DNA of 64,000 bases from Sedimentibacter sp. MB31-C6 (GCF_035934735.1 NZ_CP142396.1:2418001-2482000); one strand, 5' to 3'. Positions 17,101 through 25,873 are shown, counted from the stretch's first letter. The notes: generated by a model from the sequence alone, not told the origin. Made by a program: numbers and translations.

Positions 17101-17810
17101 ATGAAATTTCTGAAACCAATTACAGATGTAATTAAAATGAGAACATCCTGCAGGACATACGATACGCGGGGTATTGAAGAAGAGATTATTCAAAAATTAA
17201 ATAAGTATATTGAAGAAATTAATTTAGAATCAAAAGACAAGGCTAGATTTATAATAATAAATTTAATAATTCAACTCAAAAACTCGGTACATATGGAGTT
17301 ATTTCTGGGGTAAATTCGTTTATTGTGGGAATTATTAATAATGATAATCAGGATGTAGTTGCATTTGGGTATTTGTTTGAGAAGATAATTTTATTTGCAA
17401 CTGATTTAGGTATTCAGACTTGTTGGTTAGGTGGCACATTTAAACGAGAAGATTTTTTATTGCGTATAAATCTACAAGATAATGAATATATCACTATAGT
17501 CTCACCTGTTGGCTACAAGAAAGGTAAACTTAGAATCTTTGAATCTGCAATGAGGTCAGTCGTTGGTGCTAACAATAGAAAACCATGGAGAATTATAAGA
17601 GATGATAATTTATATCATTTTTATCTTTGTAGAACAAAGGGTTATGGAGTAGCCAATTATGATATACAAAAAAATGATATTGGGATTGCAATGTGTCATT
17701 TTGAGCTTACTGCTAATGAGTTGGGGTTAGATGGAAATTGGCAGGAAATAAAAAATATTAATTTACCAGATGAATGGGAATATGTTATTACCTGGTCTGC
17801 AATAATGTAA
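17101..17810 (+). pseudogene. Nitroreductase-like protein, interrupted by a -1 frame change
   Basis: ATG at 17101 after AAAGGAG starts MKFLKPITDVIKMRTSCRTYD, the FMN-binding beginning of the TM1586-type nitroreductase family. The frame fails at 17314, but the -1 frame carries on smoothly from about 17265 with NNSTQKLGTYGVISGVNSFI, then LFEKIILFATDLGIQTCWLG and a tail to 17810. The two parts join to a normal protein of about 236 residues. At the switch the codons AAT TTA are preceded by A, forming the heptamer A AAT TTA (17259-17265), a known -1 slippery type. A simple one-base deletion is still the more likely explanation. Confidence 0.82.
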
Positions 17811-17886
17811 ATATTACGAATGGTCTTTGAGTGCTAAAATATATTGATGAGTAAGATTTCAGGTAAGGTATGATATTGACGAAGCT

Positions 17887-17923
17887 AATCCTTGGGTTAA
17901 TAAATCTCAAGGATTTGTTGTTT
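17887..17923 (+). terminator. Hairpin with T-rich tail
   Basis: AATCCTTG and CAAGGATT pair perfectly around a 13-base loop and are followed by TGTTGTTTT. It lies between the nitroreductase remnant and the phosphoribosyltransferase. Confidence 0.6.
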
Positions 17924-17997
17924 TAAAATTATTAATTGAATAAGATTGTAATATTTGGTAATATAAGTATATTGAATTGAAATTAGGAGCGGTATGA

Positions 17998-18537
17998 ATG
18001 AAAAAATATTCTATAGAGGTTGCAGGAGTAAAAAGAGAACTTCCTATTATTCGAATTAATGACAAGTTAAGTATAGCTAGCTTTGTTATAATAGGAGATA
18101 CAGAAATTATATGTGCTTGTGCAAAGGAAATTGTCAAAATAATGCCTGATGTTGATATTTTAATAACTGCAGAGGCAAAAGGAATTTCATTGACATTTGA
18201 AATGTCAAGATTATTAAATATGAAAAAATATATAGTTGCTCGTAAAAGCATAAAACCATATATGGAGTCGCCAATTATTGATGAAGTAGTATCAATAACC
18301 ACACAAAAGAAACAAGTATTAGTACTAGATAAAAAAGATGCTTTAGAGTTGAAAGGTAAAAGGGTAGCAATTATAGATGATGTTATAAGTACAGGCGAAT
18401 CCTTATTAGCGATTGAAAGATTGGTTAAAGCCGCAGGGGGAATTGTTACTGCAAAGGCTGCAATACTTGCAGAAGGAAAAGCATCTAAGCGAAATGATAT
18501 AATATTTTTAGAATCTTTGCCAATTTTTGAAGAATGA
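17998..18537 (+). CDS. Phosphoribosyltransferase family protein
   Basis: This 179-residue type I phosphoribosyltransferase has the PRPP-binding loop VAIIDDVISTGESLLAIERL at about residues 121-140 and an upstream DILITAEAKGISLTFEMSR substrate loop. The closest pattern is adenine/xanthine phosphoribosyltransferase, so it should use PRPP with a purine or a related base. It could also be a PRT-fold regulator. ATG at 17998 follows AGGAGCGGT. It stands alone, with terminators on both sides and the MATE pump converging. Confidence 0.85.
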   Translation: MKKYSIEVAGVKRELPIIRINDKLSIASFVIIGDTEIICACAKEIVKIMPDVDILITAEAKGISLTFEMSRLLNMKKYIVARKSIKPYMESPIIDEVVSITTQKKQVLVLDKKDALELKGKRVAIIDDVISTGESLLAIERLVKAAGGIVTAKAAILAEGKASKRNDIIFLESLPIFEE

Positions 18538-18554
18538 AGAATTAAGTGAAGTAT

Positions 18555-18590
18555 GTAAACAATTTGATTAAATTGTTTACAATTTCTTTA
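18555..18590. terminator. Shared terminator between converging genes
   Basis: GTAAACAATT and AATTGTTTAC pair perfectly around a six-base loop, followed on the plus strand by AATTTCTTT. It serves the phosphoribosyltransferase and overlaps the last codons of the MATE gene. Confidence 0.6.
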
Positions 18591-19911
18591 TACTTAAATA
18601 AAAGAAAGTAGCTGTTAACAAAAATGAAAAAAAATCCGCGAAAGGAGCAGCATATAGAAGTCCTTCTAAGCCCCATAATTTTGGGAATATTATAATTGCT
18701 GGTATTAATAGAATCAATTGTCTTGTTAGTGTTAAAAACATAGAGGACTTTGGTCTACCTATTGCCTGAAAAAAGTTTGCAGCAATAATTTGAAAGCCTA
18801 CAACTGGGAAGCATAAGAACCAAGCAAATATTGCCGAGCGTCCGAATTTAATTAAATCCAGGTCTCTATTAAACAATGAAATTAACTGAACAGGGAACAA
18901 TCTGGTAATTAAAAATCCAAAAGTTACAACTATGGTTGCAGCTTTTATGGCTAATTTTATTGCTTCCTTAACTCTATCATATTTTTGGGCTCCGTAATTA
19001 AAGCTTACAATCGGCTGAACACCTTGATTCAAGCCAATAATAGGCATAATAAGCAATGTTTGTATGCTGTTTATTACGCCCATTCCTGAAACGGCTATAT
19101 CTCCGCCATATATAAATAAGCTTTTATTCAATGTCGCATTTAAAAGACTTGATGCTAATTGTAGCAAAAACCCTGGGAGTCCCAATACAGTAATTTTGCT
19201 TACTAAATTGAACTTAAGCTTCATGTATTTAGGTTTTAATTTATTTCTGCTTTGTTTACCAATGAAATATGAAACAACCCATAAAAATGAAAGTAGTTGT
19301 GAAATAATAGTTGCTAATGCAGCTCCTTTCATACCCATTCTAAAACCATAAATAAATACAGGGTCTAAAATAATATTAGTTCCTGCTCCTAAAAACATTG
19401 TGTACATTGCTAATTTTGGATTTCCATCAGCACGTATTAAATGATTCATACCGATGCTGACAATATGGAAGGGTGCTCCTAAACTAATAATCCTCATGTA
19501 TTCCATTGAATAGGGAAGAATTGCTTCGCTGGCTCCAAATAAAAGAAGTATAGGTTTTAAATTTATCTGCACTATTGCCATGAGTAAAAATCCGGTTGAA
19601 ATAAGCATTACAAAGGTATTGCCAAGAGTATTTTCAGCTTCTTCATAATTTTTTCTTCCTAAATTCATAGAGAAGTTGGTGGCACCTCCGACACCGAATA
19701 AAACTCCCATTGCTAGAAATATTATCATAATTGGAAAACCTATAGTTATTCCTGCTATTCCGTCAGTACCAAGTTCGGGGCTATTTCCTATAAATATTCT
19801 ATCAACAACATTATATAAAGCATTAATCATCATGCCAACTATTGCAGGCACAGAAAATTTAATTAAAAGCTTTGAAATTTTTTCTTCTCCCAATGGATTG
19901 ATGTAGTTCAA
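18577..19911 (-). CDS. MATE family efflux transporter
   Basis: This 444-residue, 12-helix Na+ or H+ driven multidrug/organic cation exporter begins MNYINPLGEEKISKLLIKFS, the usual amphipathic start. KFSVPAIVGMMINALYNVVDRIFIGN and GADGxP-like RADGNPKLAMYTMFLGAGTNIILDP identify the MATE family, DinF/NorM-like subgroup. Two homologous six-helix halves are visible (the second from LPGFLLQLASSLLNATLN). The ATG follows GGAGGA. It is monocistronic, converging on the phosphoribosyltransferase. The substrate is unknown. Confidence 0.92.
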   Translation of the reverse strand: MNYINPLGEEKISKLLIKFSVPAIVGMMINALYNVVDRIFIGNSPELGTDGIAGITIGFPIMIIFLAMGVLFGVGGATNFSMNLGRKNYEEAENTLGNTFVMLISTGFLLMAIVQINLKPILLLFGASEAILPYSMEYMRIISLGAPFHIVSIGMNHLIRADGNPKLAMYTMFLGAGTNIILDPVFIYGFRMGMKGAALATIISQLLSFLWVVSYFIGKQSRNKLKPKYMKLKFNLVSKITVLGLPGFLLQLASSLLNATLNKSLFIYGGDIAVSGMGVINSIQTLLIMPIIGLNQGVQPIVSFNYGAQKYDRVKEAIKLAIKAATIVVTFGFLITRLFPVQLISLFNRDLDLIKFGRSAIFAWFLCFPVVGFQIIAANFFQAIGRPKSSMFLTLTRQLILLIPAIIIFPKLWGLEGLLYAAPFADFFSFLLTATFFYLSIKKL

Positions 19912-20005
19912 TTTAGTCCTCCGTTTATGTAAATAATAACCACATTATACTATAAAATCTGACATATTAAAACAGGCAATTTAATTTTTAATTTCACCTA
20001 CAACA

Positions 20006-20049
20006 AGACTGACCTTTTTCGAACAGTACTGTTTGAAAAAGGTCAGTCT
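20006..20049. repeat. 44-bp near-perfect palindrome (terminator-like)
   Basis: The arms 20006-20027 and 20028-20049 are 22 bases each and complementary with one mismatch and no loop (AGACTGACC... and ...GGTCAGTCT). It lies 38 bases after the GntP stop. It may act as a terminator for the leftward operon, although the T-run on that strand is poor. Cruciform formation or a protein site is also possible. Confidence 0.65.
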
Positions 20050-20087
20050 TTGGTTTAAATGTTTCGTTTGTAAATTTTTTTTAAATA

Positions 20088-21419
20088 TTACAGTAGTACA
20101 ACAGCCATGAAGGTCGCAGCTAAAGTAACAATTAAAGGTATTAATACACTACATGCTAATACATGTTTATAAGCACTTTTATGGTTAAGACCAAGTACTG
20201 CAAACATTAAGAACAATCCTGGTGAATGAGGTAGTGTATCTAATGCTCCTGCTGAGAGACTTGTCAGTCTGTGAAGTACTTCGAAATTTGCACCAGAGTT
20301 TAGGAAAACCTCTGATAATGAACTGTACATAATTTTAAGACCACCTGACGAAGAACCTGTAACTGCAGAAACAACCATGGTAGCTACTATACCTTGTACA
20401 TATGTATTAAGGTTGAGACTTAATACCCATTCTACAATCTTAACATATGCAACAGAGTTTTGAACAACAGTACCAAATGCAACAACGCCAGCTAAGCCGC
20501 CAATGCCACTAATACCACCTTCTAATCCTTTTGTTATGAGTGCTTTTATGTCCTTATCTTTAAACCTGTCAATATTTATTATAAAAGTAAGAAAAGCACC
20601 TATTAGCATGGCAAGAGTAGCAAGCATGGTTGAGTTCTTAACAAAACGACTTCCTATTATAATAATAAGTACGAGAGAAATCATAGGAATAAATGATTTC
20701 CATATAGATGGTAATAAATTTCGATCCTTAATCTCGTATTTATTAGAATCTCCTGATAAAGCAAATTCAGGAGATGACCAATGCTCTCCATTTTTTCTTG
20801 CTTTTTTTTCTGAATAGTTCATATAAAGCATAGCTAATGAAAATAAAGCTAACGTACAGATAATTCCCATAATAGGTGCAGCTGTGAGAGTTGTACCAAG
20901 ATATTGAGTTGGTATTACATTTGTTAGAGCAGTTGATCCTGGCATAGTAGTCATTGTATAAGTAGCTGAACCTGTAATCAAACAAGCCATAGTTAGGTGA
21001 CGTGGTATATCAGCTTCTTTGAACAATAAAAACATAATAGGAGCAACAGCGTAAACTACAACAAATAAGCTAACACCTCCATAGGTAAGTGCACTTATTA
21101 TTAATGTACATACTAGAAGAACTTTCTTTTTACCAAACCAATCGATAAACTGGTAACCGATAGAAGTAGCACAACCAGAAACATTCATTAACTCTGCATA
21201 TAAACTAGAACTAGCAAATAGTAAAAAATAACTTAAGTAAGCTCCAGTGTAACCTTGCATATAGTGAGTGGCAAAGCCTTCCCACACATCGATTCCATTA
21301 GAAATTATTACAACAAGTGAAGCAAGCAAAGTAAGGGGCAATGCTCCAAGACCTTTATACGCACCTATAATTAGAACAACTACAGATAGAATAAGGCCAA
21401 TAACAGCAATAGTATTCAT
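20088..21419 (-). CDS. GntP-family organic acid permease
   Basis: This 443-residue protein is a 12-14 helix inner-membrane H+ symporter. GGVSLFVVVYAVAPIMFLLF, TGSATYTMTTMPGSTALTN and SSSGGLKIMYSSLSE with HSPGLFLMFAVLGL match the GntP family, which imports gluconate, hydroxy acids and related carboxylates. ATG follows AAGGAG. It is the second gene of a leftward sigma-54 operon, 48 bases after the PanE-like reductase, and faces the BKACE operon. It most likely imports the hydroxy or keto acid that the reductase and BKACE then process. Which acid is not known. Confidence 0.88.
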   Translation of the reverse strand: MNTIAVIGLILSVVVLIIGAYKGLGALPLTLLASLVVIISNGIDVWEGFATHYMQGYTGAYLSYFLLFASSSLYAELMNVSGCATSIGYQFIDWFGKKKVLLVCTLIISALTYGGVSLFVVVYAVAPIMFLLFKEADIPRHLTMACLITGSATYTMTTMPGSTALTNVIPTQYLGTTLTAAPIMGIICTLALFSLAMLYMNYSEKKARKNGEHWSSPEFALSGDSNKYEIKDRNLLPSIWKSFIPMISLVLIIIIGSRFVKNSTMLATLAMLIGAFLTFIINIDRFKDKDIKALITKGLEGGISGIGGLAGVVAFGTVVQNSVAYVKIVEWVLSLNLNTYVQGIVATMVVSAVTGSSSGGLKIMYSSLSEVFLNSGANFEVLHRLTSLSAGALDTLPHSPGLFLMFAVLGLNHKSAYKHVLACSVLIPLIVTLAATFMAVVLL

Positions 21420-21467
21420 ATATTTTCTCCTTTTTTTTGAATGATATTTTTAACTTCTCTTGTTAAT

Positions 21468-22490
21468 TTAAAATTTAGGTATTTCGAAGAATCTAAGATT
21501 TTCCATACTTAATGGAAGTTCCTTGTTTTCTATTCCTTTAATTACTTTTACTACAATATCATTGAAAGGGGTTGGTATTCCAAGTTTTTTGCCTTGCTCA
21601 ACAACAAATCCGTTTATCATATCAACTTCAGTCTTTTTCCCTTTCTCTAAATCTTGTAGCATGCTAGCTTTAGCTGTTCTTTTGTCTGCGTAGAATTTTT
21701 TGAAGCATTCTTGTGATTTTATAAAATCTTCCTCAGTATTAACTATACCAAAATCTCTCATATCCATACCCATTGAAGGTTCGAATTTAATACTTGACTT
21801 ATCACAGATTTCTACTATTTCTTTTGCAATATAGCTTAAACAAGCACTTGCTTTTGGATTGTCAAGCACATCTCCAAAAATTGAACCTGTAACTGCTGAC
21901 ATTCCGCTCATACAACTGTTATAAATTAATTTAGACCAACGTGCACCCATTAAATTTTCTACTATGGTTACGGGACCCATATGCTCAAGTACTTTAGATA
22001 CCTTTTTTATTCTGTCCGTTATTTTTCCATCAATTTCTCCAATATCAAATAATATATCTCCACAAGAAACATTTTGAGTAACTTCAGAAACACCAGGACC
22101 TACAAAAGTAGCTCCCCACAGGACTGTTCCACCAACAGTTCTGTTACCACCAATATAATCGGACACGCTATATTCTGGAACTCCATTTTGTAATGTACAA
22201 ACTACGCTGTCATCTTTAAGAAATTCTTTAAGATGTGGAAGTGATTCAGCATTTGATGTCTGTTTTGTAAATAAGTATACTATATCATATTTTCCTTCCA
22301 TTTGATTAGGTGTTATGGCTTTTACTGGAACAGTGAGCTTTTCACAACCAACAATTTGTGCTCCATTTTTATTCAGTGCATTAACATGATCAACATAACT
22401 GTCAATCAAATCAACTTCCTGTCCATTTTTTGTTAAGAATGCGCCTAAAACAGTTCCCATAGCGCCGCAACCGTAAATTGCTACTTTCAT
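21468..22490 (-). CDS. Ketopantoate-reductase-like (PanE/ApbA) dehydrogenase
   Basis: This 340-residue NAD(P)-dependent 2- or 3-hydroxy acid dehydrogenase begins MKVAIYGCGAMGTVLGAFLT with the GxGxxG Rossmann loop. DIVYLFTKQTSNAESL and TLQNGVPE are typical PanE/ApbA blocks. The C-terminal helical domain holds the catalytic lysine region RWSKLIYNSCMSGMSAVTG (about 185-203). It is longer than pantothenate-pathway PanE (about 300). No pantothenate genes are nearby; instead it is cotranscribed with a GntP permease from a sigma-54 promoter and faces BKACE. I infer oxidation of an imported hydroxy acid to a beta-keto acid, by analogy with the dehydrogenases paired with BKACE in carnitine degradation. 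Confidence 0.87.
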   Translation of the reverse strand: MKVAIYGCGAMGTVLGAFLTKNGQEVDLIDSYVDHVNALNKNGAQIVGCEKLTVPVKAITPNQMEGKYDIVYLFTKQTSNAESLPHLKEFLKDDSVVCTLQNGVPEYSVSDYIGGNRTVGGTVLWGATFVGPGVSEVTQNVSCGDILFDIGEIDGKITDRIKKVSKVLEHMGPVTIVENLMGARWSKLIYNSCMSGMSAVTGSIFGDVLDNPKASACLSYIAKEIVEICDKSSIKFEPSMGMDMRDFGIVNTEEDFIKSQECFKKFYADKRTAKASMLQDLEKGKKTEVDMINGFVVEQGKKLGIPTPFNDIVVKVIKGIENKELPLSMENLRFFEIPKF

Positions 22491-22537
22491 TATTAAATAC
22501 CTCCAATATAATTTAATTTAATTCACGATATATTAAA

Positions 22538-22556
22538 AAGCAATTAACATGCCAAA
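22538..22556 (-). promoter_or_regulatory. Sigma-54 promoter of the reductase-permease operon
   Basis: Minus-strand sequence TTTGGCATGTTAATTGCTT has GG and GC separated by 10 bases. Transcription should start near 22528, about 38 bases before the reductase. Confidence 0.85.
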
Positions 22557-22605
22557 TTAAAAAAGTTGACTATTAGCTAAGCTTATAATTTTTTCAGCAA
22601 AAAAG

Positions 22606-22655
22606 TGTAGATAATTTAATCTATTTAATCTACAAAATTGATTAAATTATCTACA
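22606..22655. promoter_or_regulatory. 16-bp perfect inverted repeat between two sigma-54 promoters (likely enhancer site)
   Basis: TGTAGATAATTTAATC (22606-22621) and GATTAAATTATCTACA (22640-22655) are perfect complements, 18 bases apart. A further TAATCTACA lies inside the spacer. The pair sits midway between the two facing -24/-12 promoters, the normal place for an enhancer-binding protein to serve both. The PAS-AAA activator at 24291 is the natural candidate. Confidence 0.8.
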
Positions 22656-22715
22656 GTATCATAATGTTTTGAAAAGAACAAATCATTAATTGTTGTGAAT
22701 CTGCAAGTTAACAAA

Positions 22716-22734
22716 TCTGGCATAAATATTGCTT
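22716..22734 (+). promoter_or_regulatory. Sigma-54 promoter of the BKACE operon
   Basis: TCTGGCATAAATATTGCTT has GG at 22719-22720 and GC at 22731-22732 with 10 bases between. The start should lie near 22744, about 50 bases before the BKACE ATG. Confidence 0.87.
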
Positions 22735-22792
22735 AAGTATAAATATAGACTTTAAAAAAGTTATAAATATTGAAATATTGGAGGAAAACATA

Positions 22793-23641
22793 ATGAGTGA
22801 TTTGCGTAACAAAAGAGTTATATCTGTAGCTATTACAGGTTCTTGGCCAACTAGAAAGGAGAATCCTAATTTATCAATTACACCACAGGAAATTGCAGAT
22901 GATGTTTATGAATCATGGAAGGCTGGTGCAGCAATAGCACATATACATGTAAGAAATGACGATGGAACACCTTCTACAGATTTTAATAAATATAAGGAAA
23001 CAGTGGAGTTAATAAGAGCAAAAAAAGACTGTGACATTTGCATAAATATAACAAGTTCAGGCAGTGTAGGTTTTGAAGATGATGAAAGAATGTACCCTCT
23101 TCAGCAGCTACTTCCAGAAATGGCTTCTTATGATTGTGGTACATTAAATTGGCAGCACAGGACAATATTTGAAAACAGTCCACAATTTTTAGAAAAACTA
23201 GGTTTAACATTACAAGAACATAAAATTAAACCTGAAATAGAAATTTTTCACGCAGGAATGGTTTATGAAGCATTATATTATTTAAAAAAAGGCATATTAA
23301 AAGCTCCACTTCATTTTCAATTTGTACTTGGATGTCCGGGAGGAATGACTAGTACTATAGAGAATCTTGTTTATTTAAAAAGTATAATACCAGAAGGTTC
23401 AACGTGGGCAGCTTGTGGTATAGCAAGCGGTCACATGCCAATAATGATGACTACTATTGCAATGGGGGGACATCTTCGTGTAGGAATGGAAGACAATGTA
23501 ATGTATCATAAAGGCGTTCCAGCAAAATCAAACGCACAATTTGTTGCTAGAGCAAAAAGATTGCTTGAAGAAGCAGGGCTTGAAGCAGCAACGCCTGATG
23601 AAGCAAGAGAAATTTTAGGCCTTGTAAGGAAAGTTTACTAA
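22793..23641 (+). CDS. Beta-keto acid cleavage enzyme (BKACE, DUF849)
   Basis: BKACE enzymes condense a beta-keto acid with acetyl-CoA to give acetoacetate and a new acyl-CoA. ATG at 22793 follows GGAGG; an upstream TTG overlaps that site and is rejected, giving 282 residues. The TIM barrel shows ISVAITGSWPTRKENPNLSI, IAHIHVRNDDGTPS with the zinc-binding His pair, EIEIFHAGMVYEALYYL, and the CoA-side VLGCPGGM and GGHLRVGMEDN blocks. Length is usual for the family. It leads a sigma-54 operon with a MaoC hydratase. The substrate side chain cannot be assigned: the Kce lysine-fermentation partners (kamA, kdd, kal) are not in this window. Confidence 0.93.
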   Translation: MSDLRNKRVISVAITGSWPTRKENPNLSITPQEIADDVYESWKAGAAIAHIHVRNDDGTPSTDFNKYKETVELIRAKKDCDICINITSSGSVGFEDDERMYPLQQLLPEMASYDCGTLNWQHRTIFENSPQFLEKLGLTLQEHKIKPEIEIFHAGMVYEALYYLKKGILKAPLHFQFVLGCPGGMTSTIENLVYLKSIIPEGSTWAACGIASGHMPIMMTTIAMGGHLRVGMEDNVMYHKGVPAKSNAQFVARAKRLLEEAGLEAATPDEAREILGLVRKVY

Positions 23642-23663
23642 TAAATGATAGAGGTAAATAATT

Positions 23664-24080
23664 ATGGTTGGATTAAAAATAGATGATTTGATAGTGGGGC
23701 AAAAAGCATTATATTCAAAGACAATTACAGAAACAGATGTATATTTATTTGCAGGAATAAGCGGCGATATAAATCCTGCTCATGTTAATAATGAATATGC
23801 TAAAGACACATTTTTTAAGGAAAGAATTGCTCATGGAATATTATCAGCATCCTTAATATCTGCTGTTATAGGCATGCAATTACCGGGTCCAGGAACAATA
23901 TATGTATCACAAACACTAAAGTTTTTGTCACCAGTGCATTTTGGAGATACTATATCGGCAAGTGTTGAAGTGAAAGAGATATTAAAAGATAAAAATAGAG
24001 TTTTATTAAATACAAGTTGTAAAAATCAAAATAATGTTGAAGTTTTAGTCGGAGAAGCTATAGTTCTACCTCCAAAGTAA
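23664..24080 (+). CDS. MaoC-like (R)-specific enoyl-CoA hydratase
   Basis: This 138-residue hot-dog-fold protein shows the hydratase-2 motif AGISGDINPAHVNNEYAKDT, with catalytic Asp and His at about residues 34 and 39, then ERIAHGILSASLISAVIG. It should hydrate trans-2-enoyl-CoA to (R)-3-hydroxyacyl-CoA or run the reverse. It lies 22 bases after BKACE with a GAGGT ribosome-binding site, so it probably handles the acyl-CoA released by BKACE or prepares its substrate. Length is typical of single-domain PhaJ-type enzymes. Confidence 0.9.
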   Translation: MVGLKIDDLIVGQKALYSKTITETDVYLFAGISGDINPAHVNNEYAKDTFFKERIAHGILSASLISAVIGMQLPGPGTIYVSQTLKFLSPVHFGDTISASVEVKEILKDKNRVLLNTSCKNQNNVEVLVGEAIVLPPK

Positions 24081-24189
24081 CAAATTTTCCAAAATAAAAT
24101 GACAAAAATATAAAAATTAGTCAAATTAATGTTTTATCAAAATATTTATAATACTGACCTCTAAGCTGACATTTTCGCAGATTGGAGGT

Positions 24190-24220
24190 TTATTATCTAT
24201 ACAAGCAATATAGATAATAA
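24190..24220. repeat. 12-bp inverted repeat before the activator gene
   Basis: TTATTATCTATA and TATAGATAATAA are perfect complements separated by seven bases. On the plus strand an A-run follows, so it is not a plus-strand terminator. It could be an operator for the activator gene 70 bases downstream; TTATAATT at 24253-24260 just after it resembles a -10 box. Confidence 0.5.
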
Positions 24221-24290
24221 AAAAATGATATATAAAAAGAATGCAAAATGTGTTATAATTATTCTGCTACCAATTGATAAGGAGTATATT

Positions 24291-25673
24291 ATGAGATATA
24301 ACAAGAAGTTGCCATATTACGCTATAAAATCAATGTATTATACCATTGTCACAGATGAAAAAGGTTTGATAATGTTTTTAAGCAAAAATTATCAAGAACT
24401 ATTAAACTTAGAGGAGGATGATTTCCTCGGAAAACATGTACAAGACATCATAGATAACTCAGAAATTCCTCGTGTTCTAAGAACCAAGAAAGAAGAGATT
24501 GGTAAATTGTTCACGATGAAAAATGGTGAAACTGTAGTATGCAATAGAATTCCAATTTTTGAAAATGATATACTTTTGGGAGTAATCAGTTCAGCAACAT
24601 TCTATAATTTAAATGAAGTATCTAAATTGCATAAACAAATAGAAAATCTCAATAAGGAAAATATGGAGTATAAGAAAAAGTTATGTGAATTATACTCTAA
24701 ACAAAAATTTTCTATAGATCAGGTAATTGGAAATTCTGCTAAGATTATGGATGTTAAAAGAACTGTTCAAAGATTTGCGAATTCAAATTTAACAGTTTTA
24801 ATTACAGGCGAAACAGGTACTGGAAAGGAAGTATTTGCAAATGCCATTCATAAATTGAGTAGCAGAAGAAATGAAAATTTTGTAAAAATAAATTGTGCCG
24901 CTATTCCTAAAGATCTTCTTGAATCAGAGCTGTTTGGTTATGAACCGGGCTCATTTTCAGGGGCTAATAAAAATGGCAAGATGGGTAAATTTGAACTAGC
25001 TAAAAACGGTACGCTATTGTTAGATGAAATTGGTGAAATGCCACTTGCATTGCAATCAAAGCTTTTGAGAGTATTGCAGGAAGGTGAGATAGAAAGAATA
25101 GGTGGATTAAAAACTATTAAACTTGATGTGCGAGTTATTTGTAGTACTAATCAAAATATAGAGGAACAAGTTGAAAAGGGATTGTTTAGAAGAGACTTGT
25201 ATTATAGAATAAATGTAATAGAAATTAAACTACCGCCATTAAGAGAACGTTTGGCAGATATTCAATTACTTAGTAAATTCTTTATAGAAAAAATAAATAA
25301 TTCTTATGGATTAGGTATAACAGAAATAAAAAAAGATGTTTATGCACTTTTTAATGAATATGAATGGGTAGGAAATGTCAGAGAATTACAACATGTGTTA
25401 GAGCGCGCTTGTATTATGGCAGGAACAGGGCCATTAGAACTAGAACATTTTGATTTCTTATTATCTAAAATATATAAAAAATATGAAACTGAAGAGGAGC
25501 AATTAGCAAATAAAAGTGTATCTTTAAATAGTATTACTTCAGAGGTAGAAAAAGAAAACATTATCAAAGCACTAGTAGAAACAAATGGAAATAAAACATC
25601 TGCAGCTAAACTTTTAAATATAGACCGAAGCAGTTTGTATAATAAATTAAAAAAATACAGTATTGATTTTTAA
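24291..25673 (+). CDS. PAS-containing sigma-54 activator (RocR-like)
   Basis: This 460-residue enhancer-binding protein starts at the ATG at 24291 behind AAGGAG; an earlier in-frame ATG at 24225 has no site. An N-terminal PAS domain (about 18-120, TIVTDEKGLIMFLSKNYQEL) probably senses a small ligand and is joined by a coiled coil. The AAA+ domain has Walker A GETGTGKE (about 173) and LLLDEIGEMP. The sigma-54 contact loop reads GSFSGA rather than GAFTGA (about 219). A Fis-type helix-turn-helix closes the protein (NGNKTSAAKLLNIDRSSLYN). It most likely binds the inverted repeat at 22606-22655 and drives both flanking operons in response to the pathway's substrate. Confidence 0.92.
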   Translation: MRYNKKLPYYAIKSMYYTIVTDEKGLIMFLSKNYQELLNLEEDDFLGKHVQDIIDNSEIPRVLRTKKEEIGKLFTMKNGETVVCNRIPIFENDILLGVISSATFYNLNEVSKLHKQIENLNKENMEYKKKLCELYSKQKFSIDQVIGNSAKIMDVKRTVQRFANSNLTVLITGETGTGKEVFANAIHKLSSRRNENFVKINCAAIPKDLLESELFGYEPGSFSGANKNGKMGKFELAKNGTLLLDEIGEMPLALQSKLLRVLQEGEIERIGGLKTIKLDVRVICSTNQNIEEQVEKGLFRRDLYYRINVIEIKLPPLRERLADIQLLSKFFIEKINNSYGLGITEIKKDVYALFNEYEWVGNVRELQHVLERACIMAGTGPLELEHFDFLLSKIYKKYETEEEQLANKSVSLNSITSEVEKENIIKALVETNGNKTSAAKLLNIDRSSLYNKLKKYSIDF

Positions 25674-25725
25674 TTTGCGAACAAAAAATATTATATGTAT
25701 TCTTATGGCGAACCATTACAATTCA

Positions 25726-25757
25726 GGCTTTAGTTGCCCTTTCTAAGTTATAAAGCC
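25726..25757 (+). repeat. Hairpin in the leader of the NhaC-like gene
   Basis: GGCTTTA and TAAAGCC pair perfectly around 18 bases, between the activator and the antiporter. No T-run follows, so it is a weak terminator candidate at best. No -24/-12 element was found in this gap. Confidence 0.3.
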
Positions 25758-25873
25758 AGATATCAAGATTTATTATGCTTGAAATTACAAAATAGATATG
25801 TTACAATTCTATCTGTTAATTATTTAATTAACATACATTATATTTTGCATAATAATTTGAGAGGAAGGTATTT

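Noticed and set aside
22778-22792. TTG start for BKACE
   Set aside because: The codon overlaps the GGAGG that serves the ATG at 22793, which gives the usual N-terminus.
24081-24290. Riboswitch or T-box in the leader of the PAS-type activator
   Set aside because: Only a simple 12-bp hairpin is seen; no T-box sequence or known aptamer core is present.
25724-25740. GG...TTGC sequence before the NhaC-like gene as a sigma-54 promoter
   Set aside because: Only eight bases separate GG and GC; spacing of 10 is required.
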